Source: Bacteroidota bacterium (lineage in GTDB: Bacteria; Bacteroidota; Bacteroidia; Bacteroidales; UBA10428). From it: a stretch of 64,000 nt of DNA. The notes beneath the pieces were generated by a model that had not been told where the DNA came from, ran no database searches, and was given only the letters and a program-made list of their open reading frames with translations. Location: assembly GCA_003252385.1 (NCBI GenBank), contig QKEH01000009.1:1-64000 (forward strand). Reading direction: 5' to 3'. A program made the position numbers and the translations under genes. This document shows, in pieces, positions 37,075 through 47,142 of this stretch (positions are counted from its first letter, which is position 1; every line of letters starts with the position of its first letter).

Positions 37075-39105
37075 CTACTTCATCAGTAAGGTCACTGCCT
37101 GTTGGTATACATTTTCTGCTGTATATCCGAGTTTTTCATCGAGCACAGCAGCCGGAGCCGAATAGCCAAAACTATCCAATCCGATAATTTTCCCCCGGGA
37201 ACCTACCAAACCCTGCAAGGTTACCGATAGTCCAGCGGTCAAACCCAATGTGGGCAGATGTTCCGGTAATACCGATTCCTGATAGCCGGGATCCTGATCG
37301 CGAAACAGGCCCTCGGAAATGATGGATGCTACCTGAACGTTAATTCCTTTTCGTTCCTTCAACAATCGGGCCCCTTCGATGAGCGTGGAAACTTCAGAAC
37401 CATTTCCAACAAAAACAATATCGTTCTGAGACGCATCCTTATGCACCAAATAACCGCCCCTGGTGGCATTCAGGGCATCCTGATACCGATCACCATTGGA
37501 GGGTACATCCGGAATGTTCTGGCGTGATAAAATAAGAGCTGTTGGGGAACCGGTATTTTCCAGAGCCATTTTCCAGGCTACATTGGTTTCCATAGCATCG
37601 GCCGGCCGCAATACCAATACGCTGCGCTTTCCGTGATGGTTTCTCAGCTGCTCCATCAAACGAATTTGCGCTTCGTGTTCCACAGGCTGATGCGTAGGAC
37701 CATCCTCCCCAACCCGGAAGGCGTCATGGGTCCATACGTATTTCACTGGCAGTTGCATAAGAGCTGCCAAACGAACTGCAGGCTTCATGTAATCGGAAAA
37801 TACAAAGAAAGTGCCGCACACCGGAATTACCCCACCATGCAGTGCCATGCCGTTCGCAATGCCTGCCATGGTGAGCTCGGCCACCCCCACCTGAAGGAAG
37901 GCTCCACGAAAATCGCCTTTTACAAACTGAGTGGTTTTCTTCAGAAAGCCTTCGGTTTTGTCGCTGTCCGACAGGTCGGCCGAAGCCACAATCATATTTT
38001 CCACCTTACCGCAAAGCTCGGCCAGAATGGTTCCTGAGGCCACACGCGAGGCAATATTTGACTTTTGTTTTATGGACGAAAAGTCGATATCCGGCATGGC
38101 TCCTGAATAGAACAGTTTCAGTTTTTCAGCCAGTTCCGGATTGTCGTTTTCCCACTGTTTAAATTCTTCTTTCTGTTCTTTGGCAAGCTGTCGTTTGTTT
38201 AAATTGATTTTTTCCCAATATTCTTTAACATCATCGAAGATTACGAATGGGTTTTTGGGGTCGCCGCCCAGGTTCTCAATGGTTTTCTCAAACGATGCTC
38301 CTGCCGCTGACAGCGGCATACCATGGGTAGCACAATTCTTCTCGAAGGAATGTCCGTCGGGGGTCAGGGCTCCTTTGCCCATAACGGTTTTACCAATGAT
38401 AAGTGTAGGCCGATCCTTTTCGGAATGAGCAGCATGCAAACTTTTCCGGATTTCAGCTGGATTGTTTCCATCAATCGTGAGCACGTTCCATCCCCAGGCC
38501 TGGTATTTCATGGCCGTATCCTCGCGGGTTACGGCATCGGTTTTGGTAGAAAGCTGAATGTCATTGGCATCGTAGAACATAATCAGGTTATTCAACCCTA
38601 GGTAACCGGCAATTCGGCCGGCACCCTGACTCACTTCTTCCTGTACACCACCATCGGAGATGAACGCGTAGGTTTTATGCGCAACAATATCGCCGAAGCG
38701 CGCCACCAAAAAACGTTCGGCTATGGCCGCCCCAACCGCCATGGTGTGCCCCATGCCCAGAGGGCCCGATGTGTTTTCAACCCCGTGTGCCGGATCGGCT
38801 TCGGGATGTCCGGGAGTTATGCTGCCCCATTGACGAAAATTTTCAATATCCTTCATGTTGTAATAGCCGGCATACAGCAGGATGGAATATAACATGGGAG
38901 ACATGTGGCCCGGATCCAGAAAGAAACGGTCGCGGTTTATCCAATGTCCATCGGTTGGATCGTAATGAAGAAACTCGGAATATAGGATAGAAACGAAATC
39001 AGCTCCACCCATGGCTCCCCCTGGGTGCCCCGACTTGGCCTTTTCTACCATAGATGCAATCAGTATTCGGATATTATCGGCTGATCGTTCAATAACACTT
39101 TTCAT
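37075..39105 (-). CDS. tkt: Transketolase
   Basis: A 676-residue thiamine-diphosphate enzyme that transfers two-carbon ketol units in the non-oxidative pentose phosphate pathway. N-terminal blocks are SGHPGGAMGGADF, LDPGHMSPMLYSILLYAGYY and GPLGMGHTMAVGAAIAERF. The ThDP/metal motif reads SDGGVQEEVSQG ending in YDAND, with Ser and Gly where GDG is typical. The middle domain has the catalytic-Glu region VGVAELTMAGIANGMALHGG and DSVRVGEDGPTHQP-like HDAFRVGEDGPTHQPVEHE. The length is normal. It is a single-gene unit ended by the hairpin just downstream. Confidence 0.95.
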   Translation of the reverse strand: MKSVIERSADNIRILIASMVEKAKSGHPGGAMGGADFVSILYSEFLHYDPTDGHWINRDRFFLDPGHMSPMLYSILLYAGYYNMKDIENFRQWGSITPGHPEADPAHGVENTSGPLGMGHTMAVGAAIAERFLVARFGDIVAHKTYAFISDGGVQEEVSQGAGRIAGYLGLNNLIMFYDANDIQLSTKTDAVTREDTAMKYQAWGWNVLTIDGNNPAEIRKSLHAAHSEKDRPTLIIGKTVMGKGALTPDGHSFEKNCATHGMPLSAAGASFEKTIENLGGDPKNPFVIFDDVKEYWEKINLNKRQLAKEQKEEFKQWENDNPELAEKLKLFYSGAMPDIDFSSIKQKSNIASRVASGTILAELCGKVENMIVASADLSDSDKTEGFLKKTTQFVKGDFRGAFLQVGVAELTMAGIANGMALHGGVIPVCGTFFVFSDYMKPAVRLAALMQLPVKYVWTHDAFRVGEDGPTHQPVEHEAQIRLMEQLRNHHGKRSVLVLRPADAMETNVAWKMALENTGSPTALILSRQNIPDVPSNGDRYQDALNATRGGYLVHKDASQNDIVFVGNGSEVSTLIEGARLLKERKGINVQVASIISEGLFRDQDPGYQESVLPEHLPTLGLTAGLSVTLQGLVGSRGKIIGLDSFGYSAPAAVLDEKLGYTAENVYQQAVTLLMK

Positions 39106-39298
39106 AATTGAAATACTTTTCTTAGATTACAATTCTTAATTAAATGGCTGCGAATTTACCTATTTATAGGCATTATTCGACGACAAAAAACGCCAAATTA
39201 ACATCTAATTCAGCACTTTTCGGCCAAAGCTCGCATAATAAAACCCATACAACTTTTTGAAAGTTTAGTATATTTACCCCCAACAAAATTTTCATGTG

Positions 39299-39778
39299 AT
39301 GATACAACGAATACAGACTGCCTTCCTGCTTGTAGCCACGGTATTTTCCTTTCTCATGCTCACCCACCCTATTTCATCGATTAACTTATCAAACCATGCC
39401 CACCTGTCCTTCAGGCCAACGGGGCTGTCCAATTTTGCCACTCCCCCAACCTATTACATGCACACCTGGCCTGTGTTCATTCTTATGGTACTAACTGCGG
39501 CCATTAACCTGGGAACCGTATTTCTTTTCCGAAAGCGGGTGTTGCAAATGCGCCTTTGTGTTTACAATATTCTGTTGACCCTCGGATTGTCGGGGTTAAT
39601 GTTCTTTTATTACTTTTATATAAAACATCACGAAATTATTGAAGGAGCAACCTTTACCAGTGGACGATTCTCTTATACCTCCATATTGCCCTTTGTTAAT
39701 ATTATTCTTCTATTTCAGGCATTTCGAGCCATACGCCGCGACGAACTGTTGGTAAAATCGTACGACCGACTACGATAA
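39299..39778 (+). CDS. DUF4293 family membrane protein
   Basis: A 159-residue protein with four predicted transmembrane helices (residues about 6-24, 58-78, 88-108 and 125-145). Both the IQRIQTAFLLVATV start and the FRAIRRDELLVKSYDRLR end are characteristic of the Bacteroidota DUF4293 family. Start ATG 39299; a GTG one codon earlier is also possible. It converges with pyrI. Function unknown. Confidence 0.85.
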   Translation: MIQRIQTAFLLVATVFSFLMLTHPISSINLSNHAHLSFRPTGLSNFATPPTYYMHTWPVFILMVLTAAINLGTVFLFRKRVLQMRLCVYNILLTLGLSGLMFFYYFYIKHHEIIEGATFTSGRFSYTSILPFVNIILLFQAFRAIRRDELLVKSYDRLR

Positions 39779-39800
39779 TTTCTTTTTTTAGGAAGCTGAT

Positions 39801-40256
39801 TTACAAAATAACCATGTGTTCCTTATCGGTGATTTTTTCGCAATAATGGCAACGCAGTTTTAGTTTTTTGCGATTAATTACTAAAAACCGGGTTGGAACC
39901 GCTTCGTGATTCGTAATACACGATGGGTTATCACATTTCACAATGCTGTAAATATCGTCAGGTACTTCCACGTCCTTTTTCTCAACTACCTGGTAATCGC
40001 GTATCACGTTTAGTTTGGCTTCCGGGGCTACCAGCGAAATGCGGTTGATGTCCTTATCCTGAAAGTACACATCAGACAATTTGATTATGCCTTTTTTGCC
40101 ATGCTTTTTACTCGGCAAATTGGTCCCAAAGGTGATCATTCCCTGTAGATGGTCGAGACGTAATATGGAAACCACTTTAAAAAGACTGTCGGCCGGAATA
40201 TGATCGATAACCGTTCCGTCCTTGATGGCACTCACCTCGAGTTTGTTGTTTTTCAT
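39801..40256 (-). CDS. pyrI: Aspartate carbamoyltransferase regulatory subunit
   Basis: A 151-residue PyrI. It binds nucleotide effectors in its N-terminal domain (VSAIKDGTVIDHIPADSLFK) and holds the catalytic trimers together through its zinc domain, whose four Cys are present as C-D-N-P-S-C ... C-H-Y-C at the C-terminus. It begins 9 nt after pyrB, so the holoenzyme subunits are made together. Confidence 0.96.
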   Translation of the reverse strand: MKNNKLEVSAIKDGTVIDHIPADSLFKVVSILRLDHLQGMITFGTNLPSKKHGKKGIIKLSDVYFQDKDINRISLVAPEAKLNVIRDYQVVEKKDVEVPDDIYSIVKCDNPSCITNHEAVPTRFLVINRKKLKLRCHYCEKITDKEHMVIL

Positions 40257-40265
40257 GGCTGTTCC

Positions 40266-41174
40266 TTATTTTAGACCTAGCATTAAGGCTATAATAGCCT
40301 GGCGCACATACACGCCGTTTTCGGTTTGCTGAAAGTAATACGCTTTGGGGTTGGAATCGACACTGGTATGGATTTCGTTGACACGTGGCAGCGGATGCAG
40401 TACCCTCATGTTGTCCCTGGTGCCCTCAAGCATGTGGTTCTTTAACACATAGGCATTCTTGGTTCGCTCGTATTCAATCGGATCCGAGAATCGTTCTTTT
40501 TGCACCCGGGTCATATAGATAATATCAGCATTTTTCATGTTATCATCGAGTTCCGTTGACTCGTAATATTTCAAACCTAACTCCTCAAGGTACATTTTAT
40601 ATTCATCGGGCATACGCAGTTCATCAGGCGAAATAAAATAGAAGGTTGCATTGAATTCAGACAGTGCCATAAGCAGCGAATGGACTGTGCGTCCGTATTT
40701 CAGATCGCCTACCAAAAAGATATTCAGATCATTCAGTTTGCCCTGAGTTTTCTGAATGGAATACAAATCGAGCAAGGTTTGGGTAGGGTGCTGATTGGAT
40801 CCATCGCCGGCATTGATAACGGGTACGTTGGCAATTTCGCTGGCATAGCGAACACTGCCCTCCAAGGGATGACGCATCACAATAAGTTCGCAGTAATTGG
40901 TTACCACCCGTATGGTGTCATTTAGGGTTTCTCCTTTGGTAACGGATGAAGTAGCGGAATCTGTAAAGCCTATTACGCGGCCGCCCAATCGGTTAATGGC
41001 GCTTTCGAAACTCAATCGGGTACGGGTAGACGGTTCAAAAAAAAGTACCCCCACCACCTGTCCGTTCAATAAATTCTGATAAGAGTTGGCTTCAAATTCG
41101 GCGGCCACCTCCAAGATGCGTAAGTATTCTTCCTTCGAAAAATCCGTAATGGTTACCAGACTTTTATTCTTCAT
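40266..41174 (-). CDS. pyrB: Aspartate carbamoyltransferase catalytic subunit
   Basis: A 302-residue catalytic chain that makes carbamoyl-aspartate, the committed step of pyrimidine synthesis. The carbamoyl-phosphate loop [13 protein letters not shown], the [11 protein letters not shown] region with its Ser/Lys, [11 protein letters not shown], and the 240s loop HPLPRVNEI are all intact. It is followed by pyrI. No leader-peptide attenuator is apparent in the 77 nt before it. Confidence 0.96.
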   Translation of the reverse strand: MKNKSLVTITDFSKEEYLRILEVAAEFEANSYQNLLNGQVVGVLFFEPSTRTRLSFESAINRLGGRVIGFTDSATSSVTKGETLNDTIRVVTNYCELIVMRHPLEGSVRYASEIANVPVINAGDGSNQHPTQTLLDLYSIQKTQGKLNDLNIFLVGDLKYGRTVHSLLMALSEFNATFYFISPDELRMPDEYKMYLEELGLKYYESTELDDNMKNADIIYMTRVQKERFSDPIEYERTKNAYVLKNHMLEGTRDNMRVLHPLPRVNEIHTSVDSNPKAYYFQQTENGVYVRQAIIALMLGLK

Positions 41175-41251
41175 AGCTCCTAGGATGTTTTGAGTGTAAA
41201 GGTACGTATCTATCGATGCAATTGGTATGCCTGTTCAAATCTTGTAATAAT

Positions 41252-41854
41252 TCAGTTTTCGTATAAAGTGAGGTATTCAATGGCTTTGAGTTTTTCAGTG
41301 ACAGGCATGTAGAACGACTTCCTTACTGCAAGCCGCATGATGCATTCCAACTCAAAATTTTGTTCGATCACAGTCACCTCCAAGTCTTTAATAATTCGCA
41401 TCACCTCGTTCATCTGCGGGTATCGGAAACCGATATTAAACAACACATCTTCGGTTCGCTCAATGATTTGAGCATTTTCAAGGGCATCGGCGGCGGCCGC
41501 TTTGTAAGATCTTATAAGACCGGGAGTGCCCAATAGAGTGCCCCCAAAATAGCGAACCACAAAAATGGCTATGTTGGTAATATTCCAGGAGAGTATCTGT
41601 CCGTAGATGGGTTTGCCGGCTGTACCGGAAGGCTCACCATCGTCGTTCATTCGATACGAATCGTTTGTGGCACCCAAACGATAGGCAAAACAATGATGCC
41701 GTGCCGTATGATGAGCTTTCCGTAGTTGATCCAGGTGTTCTTTTACTTCGTCTGCCGATTTTACCGGAAAGGCGAAAGCCAGGAATTTACTTCCCTTTTC
41801 CTTATAAATCCCTTCGGAAGGGAATTGTATGGTTCGATAGACATCCTCTTTCAT
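41252..41854 (-). CDS. YigZ/IMPACT family protein
   Basis: The protein is 200 residues from ATG 41854 (MKEDVYRTIQFPSEGIYKEK). An upstream in-frame TTG at 41917 lies inside the dnaA terminator, so the ATG is preferred. The N-terminal UPF0029/IMPACT domain shows KFLAFAFPVKSADEVKEHLD, ARHHCFAYRLG, NDDGEPSGTAGKPI and VVRYFGGTLLGTPGLIRSY. A small ferredoxin-like DUF1949 domain follows. Family members bind nucleic acid or the ribosome region and influence translation start in eukaryotes; the bacterial role is unclear. Confidence 0.9.
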   Translation of the reverse strand: MKEDVYRTIQFPSEGIYKEKGSKFLAFAFPVKSADEVKEHLDQLRKAHHTARHHCFAYRLGATNDSYRMNDDGEPSGTAGKPIYGQILSWNITNIAIFVVRYFGGTLLGTPGLIRSYKAAAADALENAQIIERTEDVLFNIGFRYPQMNEVMRIIKDLEVTVIEQNFELECIMRLAVRKSFYMPVTEKLKAIEYLTLYEN

Positions 41855-41899
41855 GGGGTAGCGGCATCCTTCTGGGTGAAACATTCCCGGTATTGGAAA

Positions 41900-41928
41900 A
41901 AAAAAGCAGGTAATCAACCTGCCTTTCC
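41900..41928 (-). terminator. Terminator of dnaA
   Basis: On the minus strand GCAGGT pairs with ACCTGC around a 5-nt loop and is followed by a run of ten or so T. It starts right after the dnaA stop codon. Confidence 0.88.
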
Positions 41929-43350
41929 TTAGAATTTTAATTTCTTCTCAATGTCATCAATCTGATTTTTAAACTGCTTATCGGTGTCCATGAGATTGTT
42001 AACGGTCTTACAGGCATGCAGCACGGTGGCGTGATCCTTACCTCCTATTTGAGCCCCGATAGTGGCCAACGACGACTTGGTAAGGCTCTTACTAAAATAC
42101 ATGGCCACCTGCCGGGCTTGAACTATCTCACGCTTCCGAGTTTTTGACTGAAGCATCTCCACGCCTATGTCGTAGTAACTGCAAACCACCTTCTGAATGT
42201 AATCGATGGATACCTCGCGCTTGGTGTTTTTAATCAATTTCTCGATCATCTCCCTGGCGAGATCCAGATTGATGTCCTTGCGATTAAGGGTCGACTGGGC
42301 AAGCAACGAAATCAAGGCTCCTTCGAGCTCGCGAATGTTATCGGTGATATGGGTCGAAATGTATTCGATGACCTCATCTGACATTTCAATACCATCCTTA
42401 TAGATCTTTTGTTTCAGAATGGCAATCCGGGTTTCGAAATCGGGTATCTGCAGATCGGCCGATAAACCCCATTTAAACCGGGAAAGCAGACGCTGCTCCA
42501 TGCCCTGCAACTCCACCGGAGGTTTGTCCGATGTGAGTACCAGCTGTTTTCCGGATTGATGCAGATGATTGAAAATATGAAAGAACGTATCCTGGGTTTT
42601 TTCTTTACCGGCGAACTCATGCACATCGTCGATGATAAGCACATCTATCATTTGATAGAAATGTAAAAAATCGTTCTTGTTATTATTGCGTATGGACTCC
42701 ACGAACTGAGTCTGGAATTTATTGGCATTTACGTACAATACGGTTTTATCCGGGAATTTCTCCTTAACTTCAATACCAATGGCCTGTGCCAAATGTGTCT
42801 TTCCCAAGCCGGAATCGCCATAGATCAACAAGGGGTTAAAAGCAGTTCCTCCGGGGTTGTTTGCCACCGCAATTCCTGCTGAACGTGCCAGACGATTGCA
42901 TTCTCCCTCCACGTAATTGGCAAAACTGTTCTCCGGATTTAAGCGCGGATCAATATCCAGTTTTTTTAGTCCGGGAATAATAAAGGGATTCTTTATGCTC
43001 TTTTCATCGGTGTTCAACGGTACCGAAACGGGTCGGTTTTTAAGCTCCCGCTGGTTATTTGCCGGCAATTTAACGGTAAGCGGATCCTTCCGCGAGGCAG
43101 TACTATAATCCATCACAACGCTGTATTCCAACTTTGCATCGTATCCTAATTCCTTCCGCAACGTTTTACTAATAATCTCAATATACTTTTCTTCGAGATA
43201 TTCATAGAAGAAAGGACTGGGTACCTGGATTGTTAGTATATTTTTCTCCAATTTTAAGGGAACGATGGGCTCGAACCATGTTCTAAAGCTTATGGATGGC
43301 ACATTATCTTTAATAACATTAAGACAATTGTTCCAAACTTCCCTATGCAT
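41929..43350 (-). CDS. dnaA: Chromosomal replication initiator DnaA
   Basis: A 473-residue initiator with four domains: DnaB/DiaA-binding domain I (MHREVWNNCLNVIKDNVPSI), a variable linker (about 90-130), AAA+ domain III with Walker A GDSGLGKTHLAQAIG and Walker B LIIDDVHEFAGKEKTQ, and DNA-binding domain IV with the signature IGGKDHATVLHACKTV. It opens oriC by assembling on DnaA boxes. It is not next to dnaN or recF, as is common in this phylum. Confidence 0.97.
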   Translation of the reverse strand: MHREVWNNCLNVIKDNVPSISFRTWFEPIVPLKLEKNILTIQVPSPFFYEYLEEKYIEIISKTLRKELGYDAKLEYSVVMDYSTASRKDPLTVKLPANNQRELKNRPVSVPLNTDEKSIKNPFIIPGLKKLDIDPRLNPENSFANYVEGECNRLARSAGIAVANNPGGTAFNPLLIYGDSGLGKTHLAQAIGIEVKEKFPDKTVLYVNANKFQTQFVESIRNNNKNDFLHFYQMIDVLIIDDVHEFAGKEKTQDTFFHIFNHLHQSGKQLVLTSDKPPVELQGMEQRLLSRFKWGLSADLQIPDFETRIAILKQKIYKDGIEMSDEVIEYISTHITDNIRELEGALISLLAQSTLNRKDINLDLAREMIEKLIKNTKREVSIDYIQKVVCSYYDIGVEMLQSKTRKREIVQARQVAMYFSKSLTKSSLATIGAQIGGKDHATVLHACKTVNNLMDTDKQFKNQIDDIEKKLKF

Positions 43351-43660
43351 AATTGTATTTTATTTATTGTTAGGCTATTGCTGAACCGTGGTGTTCATAA
43401 TTTTACACCGGCAATTTTGTGAAAAAAAACATAAAAAAAAAACTACATTCCTCTTGACTTTTTCGGAAGAAATCTATTGGTTTTAGTATCAACATTTTAA
43501 AAATAGAATTTTTTTTATAATAATTATAGTACTGATCTTCAATTATTTACAATCGTCAACGCCGTAGCCAACTGTATACTAACTATTTACATTGCATTGC
43601 CAATTTATTAACATTTAAGTCATGTTATTCTGCCTTTCCACTTGACACTGCCTATGGTTA
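43351..43660. other. AT-rich gap upstream of dnaA
   Basis: 310 nt, very AT-rich between about 43420 and 43540, with runs of A and T. I find no cluster of TTATCCACA-like DnaA boxes; the nearest matches (such as TTATTAACA near 43608) have two mismatches. It probably carries the dnaA promoter region, but no clear TAnnTTTG box is seen. Confidence 0.5.
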
Positions 43661-43726
43661 TTGCCATGTAGACAATTATATGTAATTTCAACCCTGTTAA
43701 TAACGTTTTGTAAACAGGAAATCAGT

Positions 43727-44803
43727 TTGTCGAATCGCCTTTTTATTATCGGAAGTGCAGGGATTCCGGCTCGCTACGGTGGGTTCGAAACGTTCGCCGA
43801 ACAACTGACCGGCAAACTGGCATCGGACACCCCCATTACCATATACTGTTCGGCTTTTATCTATAAAACTTCAGAAAGGCACTTGCAACAAGGCCGCATA
43901 ACACACCATTATATTCCCTGTAAAGCCAACGGTCCCTTTAGCCTCCTGTACGATTTTCTTTCGATAACCCATGCTATTCGCACTTCCTCTCCAACCGACC
44001 ATTTTCTGATACTCGGAATAGGCCCCGGGCTTTTTCTTCCTTTTATGGGTGTACTGCGAAAACGAAAAATAATTCTGCATGTGGATGGGCTGGAATGGAA
44101 ACGCAGCAAATGGAAACTGCTTACCCGGCAAATCTTAAAGCTGGCTTTTTCCTGGGCCTGTTCGGTTGCCGATGCAATTATAGTAGACAATGAGGCACTT
44201 CGCAGTAGCATTGAGGCAAAATACCAATATAAAATTGCGCTGATACCGTATGGTTCCGATCATATTCCTTGCACACAGCTTCCTCCTCCAATACAGGGTA
44301 AGTATGCTCTGGTTATAGCACGAGCCGAACCTGAAAACAATCTGGAAATTATTACCCAGGCCTTCCTCGACCAGACTAACCTTCCACTTTATCTCATCTC
44401 CAATTGGAAAGACACCCATTTTGGACGAAAGCTATATAAAAGGTACGGTAGCTGTCCAAACATTCATTTTATAGATGCCATCTACGAACGTCCGGAATTA
44501 TTACAAGCCTACCGGAAGAATTGCTCCGTTTACATTCACGGACACAGTGCTGGAGGCACCAATCCTTCGTTGGTGGAAGCCATGGCATCGGCTATCCGGA
44601 TCATTGCGTTCGATAATGTTTTTAACCGAAATACCACTAACCACTCCTGTCTTTACTTTAAGGATGGGAAACACCTGAAGGAACTCATCAGCCAAATAGG
44701 AACCCAGGCTACCCATCACATGTCTGACCTATTATACAGGTATGCAAAGGAACACTATTCCTGGGATACGGTTGCCTTAAAAATCCGAGAGTTACTTCGG
44801 TAA
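43727..44803 (+). CDS. Glycosyltransferase (DUF1972 / GT4-type, rhamnosyltransferase-like)
   Basis: The protein is about 358 residues if started at TTG 43727 (MSNRLFIIGSAGIPARYGGF), where the family's N-terminus begins and an AGGAA-like ribosome site lies 7-8 nt upstream; the open frame extends back to a TTG at 43661. The GIPARYGGFETFAEQL block and LHVDGLEWKRSKWKLLTRQI are typical of DUF1972 glycosyltransferases that add rhamnose or similar sugars to polysaccharides. The nucleotide-sugar site E-x7-E is HSAGGTNPSLVEAMAS. It is GT-B fold and cytosolic. It stands alone, with no polysaccharide cluster nearby. Confidence 0.85.
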   Translation: MSNRLFIIGSAGIPARYGGFETFAEQLTGKLASDTPITIYCSAFIYKTSERHLQQGRITHHYIPCKANGPFSLLYDFLSITHAIRTSSPTDHFLILGIGPGLFLPFMGVLRKRKIILHVDGLEWKRSKWKLLTRQILKLAFSWACSVADAIIVDNEALRSSIEAKYQYKIALIPYGSDHIPCTQLPPPIQGKYALVIARAEPENNLEIITQAFLDQTNLPLYLISNWKDTHFGRKLYKRYGSCPNIHFIDAIYERPELLQAYRKNCSVYIHGHSAGGTNPSLVEAMASAIRIIAFDNVFNRNTTNHSCLYFKDGKHLKELISQIGTQATHHMSDLLYRYAKEHYSWDTVALKIRELLR

Positions 44804-44884
44804 TTTAGAACTGCTTTTATTTATTGGTTTTCCCAGGGATTTCCATCTTTTCACTAATTTTAAAGCGTAAAAAATAAGGGATAC

Positions 44885-46210
44885 ATGCAGATGTCAGAAG
44901 ATTTTAACGTACCCCAACTTGGGAAATGCACCGTGAACTCAACATTGGATCTGTCGCGTAAAACCGGCGAAGGTATATTTAATTACATACCCGATTCGGA
45001 GCGCGTGGTAATGAACACCAACTTAGGCTACTATAATGAATGCCTGGCCAATAACCGCGTGCCAGTTTCCTTTGAGAAAGCAGGGCCGAAGGAAAAAATC
45101 TACTTTGACCCTACCAAAACCAAAGTAGCCATTGTTACCTGTGGCGGCTTGTGTCCTGGCCTGAACAATGTAATTCGCGGCTTGGTAAACCAGTTAAACA
45201 AACGTTACGGGGTAAAACGGATTGTGGGCATACGCTATGGTTACGAAGGGTTTATTCCGGAATACGGACACGATATCATTGACCTTACTCCGGAAGAAGT
45301 TGAGGACATTCACATGCACGGTGGTTCCATACTCAGTTCTTCGCGCGGCCCGCAGGATCCGGCGGAAATAGTGGATGCACTGGAACGTATGAACATTAAC
45401 ATACTTTTTACCATTGGTGGCGATGGCACCTTACGGGGCGCCCAGGCCATCATGGACGAAATAACCAAAAGAGGTCTTAAAATCAGCGTGGGAGGTATCC
45501 CAAAAACCATCGACAACGATATCAACCTGATCGAGAAATCCTTTGGGTTTGAAACTGCTTTCACCAGCGCGGCTGAAATATTACGCGGCGCCCACAACGA
45601 GGCCAAAGGTGCCTACAACGGAATTGCCCTGGTAAAACTCATGGGGCGCGACTCCGGCTTTATTGCAGCCAATGCGGCCTTGGCCGTACAGGAAGTGAAC
45701 TGTGTCCTGATTCCCGAAATGAATTTTGAGCTGTTCGGCCCTCATGGTTTTCTGAAATGGCTCCGGCACCGGCTCGAAACCAAGCACCATGCACTTATTG
45801 CCGTGGCCGAAGGAGCCGGACAACACTTATTCGAAGATGCCGGCAAGGAGAAGGATGCTTCAGGAAATGTAAAATACAAAGACATTGGCATTTATCTGCG
45901 CGACCGGATCAAGGAGGAATTCGATCATAAATCATTTTCCTACAGTCTTAAATATATTGACCCCAGCTACATTATCCGCAGTGCCCCTGCGAATGCAAAC
46001 GATAGTTTGTTCTGCAACCTGTTGGCCCAAAATGCAGTGCATGCGGCAATGGCAGGACGTACCGGTTTTACAGTCGGTTACTGGAATGCTCAGTTTACCA
46101 TTCTACCCATTCCCCGTGCCGTTGCCAAACGGAAACGAATATCCATTGAGGGGGTACTCTGGTCGAATGTGATTGAAACAACCGGGCAGCCTAAAAAATT
46201 CAGCAAATAA
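44885..46210 (+). CDS. pfkA: ATP-dependent 6-phosphofructokinase (plant/actinobacterial-type group)
   Basis: A 441-residue phosphofructokinase with a 100-residue N-terminal extension before the core (VAIVTCGGLCPGLNNVIRG). Family motifs are GGSILSSSRGPQDP, FTIGGDGTLRGAQ, GIPKTIDNDI (substrate and catalytic Asp), LVKLMGRDSGFIAANAA and PEMNFELFG. The donor site reads GGDGT with Gly, which favours ATP, while PKTIDND has the Lys typical of PPi enzymes; this combination is known in plant and trypanosome ATP enzymes. It commits fructose-6-phosphate to glycolysis. It converges with the mevalonate operon, whose last gene ends 20 nt away. Confidence 0.9.
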   Translation: MQMSEDFNVPQLGKCTVNSTLDLSRKTGEGIFNYIPDSERVVMNTNLGYYNECLANNRVPVSFEKAGPKEKIYFDPTKTKVAIVTCGGLCPGLNNVIRGLVNQLNKRYGVKRIVGIRYGYEGFIPEYGHDIIDLTPEEVEDIHMHGGSILSSSRGPQDPAEIVDALERMNINILFTIGGDGTLRGAQAIMDEITKRGLKISVGGIPKTIDNDINLIEKSFGFETAFTSAAEILRGAHNEAKGAYNGIALVKLMGRDSGFIAANAALAVQEVNCVLIPEMNFELFGPHGFLKWLRHRLETKHHALIAVAEGAGQHLFEDAGKEKDASGNVKYKDIGIYLRDRIKEEFDHKSFSYSLKYIDPSYIIRSAPANANDSLFCNLLAQNAVHAAMAGRTGFTVGYWNAQFTILPIPRAVAKRKRISIEGVLWSNVIETTGQPKKFSK

Positions 46211-46230
46211 AGCAAGCTTGAACCGTCCAC

Positions 46231-47142
46231 TTAAACCACATCCCAATCCAGTATGGGTTGTGGATTTTGTGCAATCCATAGGTTTAATTCGGAAGGTGTC
46301 AGATTGGAGTAGACCAGCAGATACCCCCCTCCGCCTGAGCCACACAATTTCATAGTGTATTGCCCACCGTCCAGTCCTTGTTGCCAGATACCCAGCACCG
46401 TATCCGGAATCATGGAACGGAAGAACTCCAGCTGGAAACGGGAAATCTGGATCATATCGTACTTCAAAGCATTGGTATCGGAAGTAAGCACATGCTGAAC
46501 CATGCTATCCACATTTTCCACGTATTTCACATAGTGTTTCTTTCGATCTTTATCAGCAAGCAGCTTGTAAAATTCATCCACCAGGCGCCGTGTTGAAGCA
46601 TAAATGCGGGTATCAAATAGATAGAACTGACTCAGCACCGGATTGGTCCGAGAACCCGGTACTCCCTCCACCCGGGCGCCATGCACCCGGAGCAATTGGT
46701 TCCGATAGGCACATAAAGGATCGAGCCCGGAACTATTACCGTGAAAATACGACTCGGCTCCGGCCAAAACTTCTTTTTGATCGCATATGGACAAGGCTGC
46801 CAGTTGGGGAAAATACGCTCTAAAAACCGAGGCAACCAAGGCTCCGGAACTCCCCAACCCATATCCCTGCGGTATGGTGGAGTCGAAAAACAGCCCATCC
46901 TGAATATGGTCCTGAAGCAAATCCATATCACCCTGAAGCTCTTCGATCCAAGGAAGTCCTTGCAGATAGTTATAAAAACCAGCCAGAGCACGATTGGACT
47001 GAATTACAGATGGTGTAGGTTCTTTGTCGCCCATGAAACCCAGCTCCCCGGAGTACTTTGAAAAAGGAACCACCAACGCCGGCGAACCCTCCAATACAGA
47101 GTATTCGCCGCACAACAATACCTTGGAACAGACCCTACTCAT
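46231..47142 (-). CDS. mvk: Mevalonate kinase
   Basis: A 303-residue GHMP kinase, last gene of the nine-gene operon. It phosphorylates mevalonate at C5. It has the N-terminal KVLLCGEYSVLEGSPALVVP, the ATP motif PQGYGLGSSGALVASV, HGNSSGLDPLCAYRNQLLRV (the mevalonate-kinase version of the H-G-x-P-S-G-x-D block) and a C-terminal motif 3, KLCGSGGGGYLLVYS. It overlaps the upstream decarboxylase gene by 8 nt. Its assignment as the first rather than second kinase rests on the HGNSSGLDPL block and is moderately sure. Confidence 0.8.
   Translation of the reverse strand: MSRVCSKVLLCGEYSVLEGSPALVVPFSKYSGELGFMGDKEPTPSVIQSNRALAGFYNYLQGLPWIEELQGDMDLLQDHIQDGLFFDSTIPQGYGLGSSGALVASVFRAYFPQLAALSICDQKEVLAGAESYFHGNSSGLDPLCAYRNQLLRVHGARVEGVPGSRTNPVLSQFYLFDTRIYASTRRLVDEFYKLLADKDRKKHYVKYVENVDSMVQHVLTSDTNALKYDMIQISRFQLEFFRSMIPDTVLGIWQQGLDGGQYTMKLCGSGGGGYLLVYSNLTPSELNLWIAQNPQPILDWDVV

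Noticed and set aside
43351..43660. Origin of replication (oriC) next to dnaA
   Set aside because: The gap is AT-rich but contains no cluster of DnaA boxes with fewer than two mismatches, and dnaN is not adjacent. In this phylum oriC is often away from dnaA.
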